From NCBI GenBank assembly GCA_033439265.1, contig JAVTVX010000012.1, positions 9,289,001-9,353,000 of the forward strand: 64,000 nucleotides of DNA. The letters are read 5' to 3'. Positions 57,366 through 64,000 of the stretch are shown one piece after another. Each line of letters opens with the position of its first letter. The stretch's first letter is position 1. The notes beneath the pieces were generated by a model that was not told where the DNA came from, did not search any database, and saw nothing but the letters and a program-made list of their open reading frames with translations. The position numbers and the translations under genes are program-made. The stretch comes from Dillenia suffruticosa. Lineage: Eukaryota; Streptophyta; Magnoliopsida; Dilleniales; Dilleniaceae.

Positions 57366-58740
57366 GTGATGATTGCCAAAAGAATTGAAGGTAATCCCAC
57401 AAAAATCACAACTATGACAATGATAAATCATATTATGATAGGAACAGCTAACACTTGGGAAAAATTAAAAATATTCCAAATTTATCAATGTAATTCCATG
57501 GGATTAGATTTTTTATTTGGAATGGACATCATAATACTCTTTGAAATAGTAATTTTGCTAATAGATAAGATAATTTGGATCACTTCTTGTAATCATAAGA
57601 TTATTACCCTCTTATGGGCTAATTATCAAATTAGGCTGCCAATTAAATTCGAACCATCAGAGTATGCGCTGAATCGTGGTAAGATAATATATTTCAATAA
57701 TTTAATTTCACTTGGGCTTAAAATAATTGATTCATTAAAAGAAATACCAACTTTAGAAGTATTGTTAGAACAAAATTTCTCTGAAAATCTATTAGAAAGA
57801 TGGCACGTAAATAAAATCTATGCAGAGGTTAAATTAATCAAATCATTCATAAAACAAAATATCTCTATCAGAACAAGGAGAATGAAATATTCACAAAAAG
57901 ATACTAAAAAATTTGAAAAACAAATTAAAGAATTGCTCTAAATAATAATAATTCGCGAAAGTGAAAGTGCTCATAGTAGTGCAGTTTTCATGGTAAGGAA
58001 TCATGGAGAACTAAAATATGAAAAAACCAGAATGGTCGTAGACTATAGAAGGTTGAATCAAGTCATGATCTTTGATGGACATTATATTCCATACAAAGAT
58101 GAGTTATTTCGAAAGATTACTGGAAATATATGCTTTAGTAAATTTGATTACGAATCAAGCTTTTGGAAAATAATGATGAAAGAAGAATCTAAACCTTTAA
58201 TGGCATTTAGTGCTCCACAAGGTCAATACGAGTGGAATGTAATACCATTCGGATTTAAAAATACTCCCCAAATATTTCAAAGAAGAATGGATAAGGTATT
58301 AAAAAATATAAAATTTTTTTATGTAATTTACATAGATAATATTTTGATATTTTCAAAAAATGAGAAAAAACATAAAGAATAGTTATATAAATTTGCAAAT
58401 ATTGCTTATAATCACGAGATTATCTTAAATAAGAAAAAAGTTGAAATAAATAGATCCAGAGTTGAGTTTCTAGGAACAATATAGACCAAACTAGAATAGA
58501 ACTTTAACTTCATATTTGTGAAAAAATAAAAAGTTTTCCAAACAAAGTGGAAGATAAAAAACATGTTCAAAAATTCTTAAGAGTGTTAAATTATAGGGAA
58601 CTTTATATAAGGAATTTAAACAAATTAAGACAACTGTTACAACGGGTGATTAAAGGCAAAAATAATTTTAAAGGGAATTCTTATTTAACAGCAATGGTCC
58701 AATCAATAAAAAGGCAATGCAAAAGATTACCTAAACTAAT
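57366..58740 (+). pseudogene. Endogenous pararetrovirus copy 2: reverse transcriptase
   Basis: Two long open segments (57366-57941 and 57990-58382) cover protease end, linker and RT. Blocks include GLDFLFGMDI, EPSEYALNRG, RMVVDYRRLNQV, FSKFDYESSF, AFSAPQGQYEWNVIPFGFK, and the catalytic motif read as YIDN (58329-58340). The second Asp of YIDD is changed. RT text then continues to RVIKGKNNF and KRLPKLI (about 58738), where a deletion removes RNase H. Confidence 0.87.
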
Positions 58741-59995
58741 TTTGGAAAGTATGGACGCAAATCCCTTTGAGCGTAGTCAAGCTCAACAAAAACAAACTTT
58801 GGAGAAATTTGAAGAAATATACTTTTATAAGGATAACGATCATTTAAATGATCCTAAAAAATCCAAGGTGAAACATTTTTCGAAAGTTTATCCCAAAAAG
58901 AAAAAGGGGAATTATGTACCCTGAAATATAATAGCAAAAAGTTTCTTGCAGCAAAGCCAATCACACTAGATAATCTTTAGAAAAAGGAGTTATCACTCAG
59001 ACCTCAAGCTAAAGAAGAAGGCTCGTCAAGCTCTATGATAGAAAGCCTGAAAAAACTAAGAGCAATAATCCCAACCAAAGTTAGGATTATTGAAAGTGAT
59101 GGTTTTGCAAAGAAATCCAGAAAAACCCCTATTGAGGAACCTTTTGATGGGAAAAAATTTTGGAAGGAGTGTACATAGATGCTAGATATACTCTACTACA
59201 CTAAAAATGGAGATATCCCTAATGTATATGTTACGGAAGAAGGAAAGTATCCAAGATTAACTCTACTACTGGGAGTTGGATCCACTATGGTTGAGAGAAG
59301 CTATAATTATGGAATCATAGATCTTCTATACCTAACCTAAGATTCTATTTTAGATTTAGATCTACTTTCACAAATAGTACAAGGAGCTGTGAGAAAGTTC
59401 ATGACTTATCATTTGAAAAATCAAAATTTTGGTATAAAATTATGGTTAGCCCCTCCAGACACCATAGAAAGAAAAATGTTTAAACCTTTCATATTATTAG
59501 TCTTAGGCAAAATTGGGAGAACTTGAAATCAAGATATCAACACAAATGTTATATTCTTCCCCTGATCTCACGGAAGATTGGCTAGAGCATGTAAACTTAA
59601 AAGAGCACTAGATTATTTGTTATTCACCAGCAATTCAAATGAATGCCAGGTCAAAATCTTGAGATATACGCCCAAAATAGAGACAACATAATCATTATCA
59701 ACCGAAAGGGAGATACAAGTAAATTTGAGAGAATAGTAGAAAATATCATTAACTTTAAACGCTTGTCAAGTGAAGGTACCCAGAGACAGCTATGCAAGAT
59801 GACTCATTCTGCTGCATTAGTCAGATGTCAATATTGTGTTAAGAACCGAGAAGGGGACCACACATAAAGAATCCATGTGAAGATTTTGGCCACCAATGCT
59901 AGCAAACGAAAAAGAAAAAGTAAAGGCATAAATAGTTTTTGCTTTTCAGAAGATGTAGTACTATTCACGATTGAATGTTTGCCAATATTGTTCTT
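58741..59995 (+). pseudogene. Endogenous pararetrovirus copy 2: downstream ORF, 5' part deleted
   Basis: Starts in mid-gene (ESMDANPFERSQAQQKQ) joined to RT, then follows the copy 1 ORF: SKVKHFSKVYPKKKKGNYVP, SSSMIESLKKLRAI, YNYGIIDLLYLT, MPGQNLEIYAQNRDN and VRCQYCVKNREGDHT. It retains segments lost in copy 1 (e.g. LSQIVQGAVRKFM at about 59365-59400) but has its own stops. It ends near 59995 with SFCFSEDV and IECLPI text before the intergenic region. Confidence 0.68.
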
Positions 59996-60067
59996 ACCTA
60001 ACAAAGTAGTTGTAGCCATGGGATTAGAATAATAGGTAAGAAGGAAAGATGTAAGGCCTCCTATGAT

Positions 60068-60079
60068 CTATAAATAGGG
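60068..60079 (+). promoter_or_regulatory. Putative pararetrovirus promoter TATA box
   Basis: CTATAAATAGGG lies within GATCTATAAATAGGGGAGCC, a textbook plant TATA context, preceded by GTAAGGCCTCCTATG. Confidence 0.7.
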
Positions 60080-60244
60080 GAGCCAATATTGAGAGAGGGT
60101 ATCGAGTTTTAAATTGTCTAAAAATTAGTCCTAAAAAAACTCTACCCTCAGTTTTCTCTACTTTTATAAAATCCCTTCTGGGATAAATTATCCAAAAATT
60201 TGTTTCTACTAGAATAGTATCATTTGTTGTAATTTTCTATCATA

Positions 60245-60250
60245 AATAAA
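60245..60250 (+). terminator. Putative pararetrovirus poly(A) signal
   Basis: AATAAA within CATAAATAAAATG, preceded by a TTTGTTGTAATTTTCTAT stretch that resembles plant upstream elements. Confidence 0.5.
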
Positions 60251-60503
60251 ATGATGAATTAGCTAGTATTCTCATTTTCATCAGAGAAATTTGGAAATCT
60301 TTGATAGATACAGTTACTGTGGAGAGTTCGATAGTCATTTGGATCAAAATACTCTTCTGGATCTCAAAGTTGGCTAGGCTAGCGCTTGCCGTGGATTGCT
60401 AGAAAGTAGCTGTTAGGAAAGGCAAACATAGGGATTGAGCAAAAGGCGCATCGAGAAACTCGTAGTAGACCTAGAATCTTTGTGAAAATCATAGATATAT
60501 TTG

Positions 60504-61704
60504 TTGTTAATTCAAAAGTCCATTTAAAATTAGTTTCATCTTCAACCACCCATTATAACGGTTGTCTTAATTTGCTTAAATTCCTGATATAAAGTTCCCT
60601 GTAATTTAACATTTCTAAGAACCCTTGAACTTATTTTTTATCTTCCAATTTGTATAAAAAAGTTTCTATTTTTTCACAAATACGATATTGAAGTTCTATT
60701 CCAGTTTTGTCTACAATTATTTCTAGAAACTCAACTCTAGGTCTATTTATTTCAGTTTTTTTCTTGCTTAAGATAATCTCATGATTATAATCAATATTTA
60801 CGAATTTATATAAGTGTTCTTTATGTTTTGTCTCATTTTTTGAAAATATCAAAATATCATCTATGTAAACTATACAGAAATCTTTGTATTTTTTAATACC
60901 TTATCCATTCTTTTCTGGAATATTTAGGGAGCATTTTTAAGTTCGAATGACATTACATTTCACTCGTATTGACCTAGTGGAGCACTAAATACCATTAAAG
61001 GTTTAGATTCTTCTTTCAATATTATTTGTCAAAAGCCTAATTTACAGTTAAATTTGTTAAAATATGTATTTCCAGCAATCTTTTGAAATAACTAATCTTT
61101 GTACGGAATATAATGTCCATCAAAGATTGTGACTTGATTCAGCCTTCTATAGTCTACGACCATTTTGACTTTTCCATATTTTAGTTCTCTATGATTCTTT
61201 ACCATGAAGGCTACACTACTATGAGAACTTTCATTTTCATGAATTATTCTTACTTAGAGCAATTTTTTAATTTGTTTTTCAAATTTTTTAGTATCTTTTT
61301 GTGAATATTTCATTCTCTTTGTTTTGATAGGGATATTCTATTCTTCGAATGATTTGATTAATTTAATCTTTGCATAGATTTTATCTACGTACCATTTTTC
61401 TAATGGTTTTTCAAAGAAATTTTGTTTCAACAATGCTTCTAAAGTTGGTATTTCTTTTAATGAATGAATTATTTTAAACACAGGTGAAATTAAATTGTTG
61501 AAATATATTATCTCACGACGATTCAGTGCATACTCTGATGGTTCGAATTTAGTTGGTGGCTTAATTGGATAATTAGCCCATAAGAGGGTAATAATCTATG
61601 ATTACATGGAGTAATCCAAATTATCTTGTCTGTTAGCAGAATCACTGCTTTAAAGAGTTTATGGTATCTATTCCAAGTAAAAAATCTAATCTTATGGAAT
61701 TATA
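60504..61704 (-). pseudogene. Endogenous pararetrovirus copy 3 (inverted): reverse transcriptase
   Basis: The minus-strand counterpart of 57480-58690, from the RT start (about 61700) to the thumb/connection region. It begins abruptly at 60504 in text equal to AAACTAATTTTAAATGGAC of copy 1. The catalytic YIDD is intact (60856-60867), unlike copies 1 and 2, but frameshifts and stops interrupt the frame elsewhere (only 60852-60631 is long and open). RNase H and the downstream ORF are missing. Confidence 0.85.
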
Positions 61705-62400
61705 TTAATAAATTCGGAATATCTTTAATTTTTTCCGAGTGTTAGCTGTTCCTATCACAATATGATTTCCTATCATCATAGTTGTGATTTCTGTGGGGTT
61801 GCCTTCAATTCCTTTGGTAATCATCACTTTATCATTGGATTTCCACATTTCTTTTGCAAATACATTTTCAGGTGCCAATGTTACTTGGCTTCGTGTATCA
61901 ACCAAGCAATGAAATAACTTGGGTTTATATTTTGGATATTCAACCTAGATAAAAATCACTAATTTATCAGACTTTCTAATTGGTTTCATATTTTTTGAAA
62001 AATAATTTCTTGTCCTTTTATAATTATTTTTATGTCTTTTACCCCTATAAGGGTTTGTGTATGTCTTAGGAAAGGACTTCCAAAGACAACTTCTTGGGTT
62101 TTTGTGCTTATCACATAAGGTACCGTTACCTCTTTGCCTTGTAATCTAAAAGGTATTTTAGCATATGACTTATCATTCTCAAAAGAACTGTCTATTGGAT
62201 ATCAGTCTAATTGATCTCCAATTAGTTTTGAATTTATTAGATTATATTTTGTCAAGGTATCTAATTTTATTTTTACAGTATACGATGGTCCCATGGTTTT
62301 GTATTGAGCTACAATTTTTGTAAATTCTTTATTGATAAAAGGATTTCCTATTATTAATTTTCATTCAAGTTTTTTTATTGACTATGAATTGGTAGATCTT
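61705..62400 (-). pseudogene. Endogenous pararetrovirus copy 3: protease region
   Basis: The open piece 61905-61705 starts at VDTRSQVTLAPENVF, the same protease block with Arg at the Gly position as copy 2, but without the stop seen there. Upstream linker text matching 56905-57280 is present with stops (about 62300-61910). Confidence 0.7.
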
Positions 62401-63007
62401 CTACTAGTCAAAAGCTTACTGTTGTTATGAATTTTTTCCTAAGTCATCTACATATAAAGTTCTTAGAGATTTACATCTCAATACTCATTCTCTTCCATTA
62501 TCCAAAGATATTGAAGGTTTATTTTCTGGTCTAATTCTTTCATCTAGTCTAGGTTTTGTTAGATTTAAAGGAATTTCTAATATGTTTGTAGGATTCATTC
62601 TAGATGGTTCTAGAAAAGTTCCTACATTTTTGAATATTTCTTCGATTTCAATTTTCTTCTTTTCTTCAAACTGAAGACTATATACACTAGAGTTTAGTAC
62701 AAATATTGTACAATATGTGATTGTGAAATGCACATATTCTGCCTTACTCATTATGTCTTTTCTAACATATTCATAGATTATTCTTAATTCAAATTTCCCT
62801 GGATTTATCAATACTAACGTGACCTGAGGATAAATCGTAAATTAAAACTGGTTATAATAGAGATTTCATTTTACTATTCCAATGATTTTATTTCTATAAT
62901 CTATTAACCTATTATCTACCACTACGAGTAGAATTGGTGAATTTATTTTTTCACCATAATTGATTTTTTACACTTATCTGGATACTTCCTATATGGATAT
63001 ATTTCAT
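62401..63007 (-). pseudogene. Endogenous pararetrovirus copy 3: movement protein (30K family)
   Basis: From ATG 63007 to about 62401, matching 56187-56780. 62811-62485 is open and reads FELRIIYEYVRKDIMSKAEY, FTITYCTIFVLNSS and LEIPLNLTKP. The central Asp block lies near 62940-62900 with a stop and frameshift. Confidence 0.7.
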
Positions 63008-64000
63008 TTTATTTCTTATTTCTCTAGATATTTTGTATAGAGCTAATTTAACTTTCTCTTTAGGGATTGTGCTTGTTCCATTGTTTGTGGAGTTTCAGCA
63101 TAATGAATTCCATATCTGATTTCATTTTTTTGTTATATTAGACTTCCAATTGTCCAACTAGTTCTGAATCCAGTCTTCATGAGATTTGAGTTTTTTATCT
63201 TTAATTTCCCTAACTTGCTTGTTACTAAAGATCATTACTTGTTGATAACATTGATTGTCATCAATCTATTCTATGTATGATCTTTCACTGATTTCACTCA
63301 AAGTATCACTCATCTTCTTCAGAAAGTGTTTTTTTTTCCTGAATCTGATTCTGTATCTATATAAAATTCATATATAGTTCATTTTCTGATATATAATTGA
63401 ACTCTTCTTCTATTGGATGCAATTGTTTAGGAATCTCTATATTCCTAGAGATTTCTATGTCTTAGTAATAAATTTGTCCTCCACGTTTTTGTTTTAGATA
63501 TTCAGCTTTAAAATGTCTTTTATTATCACAATTCCAATATTCACATATGGACTTGTCATAAGGTCTTATCTTTTTATGATTTTTTCTTGTATATCTTTGA
63601 TTTTGTTTTTTCGGAATGATTTTTCTTTCATCCCTCCTTTTAAACTTTCTGAATTTTGTGTAGGTTTTATTACTCTTGAACCCTTATTTCTTGCCTTTCT
63701 TTCTTTTAGAATATAATTTTCTATATCCTAAATCAGGAATGTCATCATTAATTCCGTACCATAAACGATTTTCATGATTTTTTAATTTCTTTAAGAGTTT
63801 GATCTGTTGTCATCATTCTCTTAATTTCATCTTTGTAAATTCAATTTGAGCTCCTACATTATCTTGGATTTTGACTTTCTTTTTCTATGATAAATTCTTT
63901 TTTGAGTTATACTTCAAATCTTCTTGGTAACCTAACAAAAAATTTATCTAAATAGAATTTCTGTTCATTTTCTGAAATACTCTTTGCTAGTAGTATGTTT
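63008..64000 (-). pseudogene. Endogenous pararetrovirus copy 3: coat-protein C-terminal part (runs off window)
   Basis: A basic, Lys/Arg-rich region (about 63900-63570) leads to ICEYWNCDNKRHFKAEYLK (about 63555-63500). This is a degenerate CCHC knuckle in which the first and last Cys appear as Tyr or are displaced, typical of caulimovirid coat-protein C-termini. An acidic tail follows (HPIEEEFNYISENEL). Many stops. The gene lies just upstream of movement protein in the same orientation and continues beyond 64000. Confidence 0.55.

Larger units (their letters stand above)
59996..60503 (+). other. Endogenous pararetrovirus intergenic region and leader
   Basis: Non-coding segment after the downstream ORF. 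It contains a strong TATA box (60069-60077) and an AATAAA (60245-60250) about 175 bp later. That spacing fits caulimovirids, in which the poly(A) signal lies inside the leader and makes a terminally redundant RNA. A clear tRNA-Met PBS was not found. At about 60503 it meets inverted RT sequence instead of the coat gene. Confidence 0.65.

Noticed and set aside
63513-63716. Plus-strand hydrophobic frame at the window end
   Set aside because: It is antisense to the basic region and zinc knuckle of the inverted pararetrovirus coat-protein remnant.

Overview
The window reads as a transposon-rich, AT-rich stretch of a flowering-plant nuclear genome. The evidence is a plant-type P-class pentatricopeptide repeat (PPR) gene, a self-incompatibility S1-like gene fragment, several Ty1/copia elements primed by initiator-tRNA-Met, L1- and RTE-type LINEs, a tRNA-derived SINE, a CACTA terminus, and an array of integrated caulimovirid (plant pararetrovirus) sequence. 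No intact host gene was found. The species cannot be named from the sequence.

Layout. 1-1979: right end of a CACTA transposon, rich in GCGACGA/TCGTCGC subterminal repeats. 2005-4945: AT-rich DNA with two inverted blocks of a tandem repeat around a hAT-like miniature element. 6290-9063: an internally deleted minus-strand copia ('A3'). 11179-22023: one PPR gene cut into three pieces by two LTR elements. These are a full-structure minus-strand copia ('A1', 11325-18714, TSD CTTCC) and a short-internal LTR element ('B1', 19794-21842, TSD AAGGA). Removing both and one copy of each TSD leaves a reading frame of about 465 codons, broken only by two apparent 1-bp deletions. 24640-28945: LINE remnants, one carrying a SINE.

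28950-42780 is a nest. A minus-strand copia ('D') holds a plus-strand copia ('B', from 29484), which holds a minus-strand copia ('C', 30273-35084). An RTE LINE (38849-41290) sits separately at D's protease. 42880-44620: L1 remnant. 45330-45692: S1-like pseudogene. 45747-about 49204: 'A2', another deletion derivative of the A family, in plus orientation. 49448-53170: two more L1 remnants.

53174-64000 is an endogenous pararetrovirus cluster: two incomplete head-to-tail plus-strand copies, an intergenic/promoter segment, then an inverted minus-strand copy running off the window. Read together, the copies give the order coat protein, movement protein, protease, reverse transcriptase/RNase H, one downstream ORF of unknown function, intergenic region. 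That order recalls cavemo-/solendoviruses more than petu- or florendoviruses. Every copy is broken by stops, frameshifts or deletions.

The points most worth following are the doubly interrupted PPR gene, the rearranged pararetrovirus cluster with its unassigned downstream ORF, and the A family, in which two independent deletion derivatives keep nearly the same modules. Most identifications come from reading translated motifs by eye. Boundaries marked 'about' are uncertain by tens of bases.
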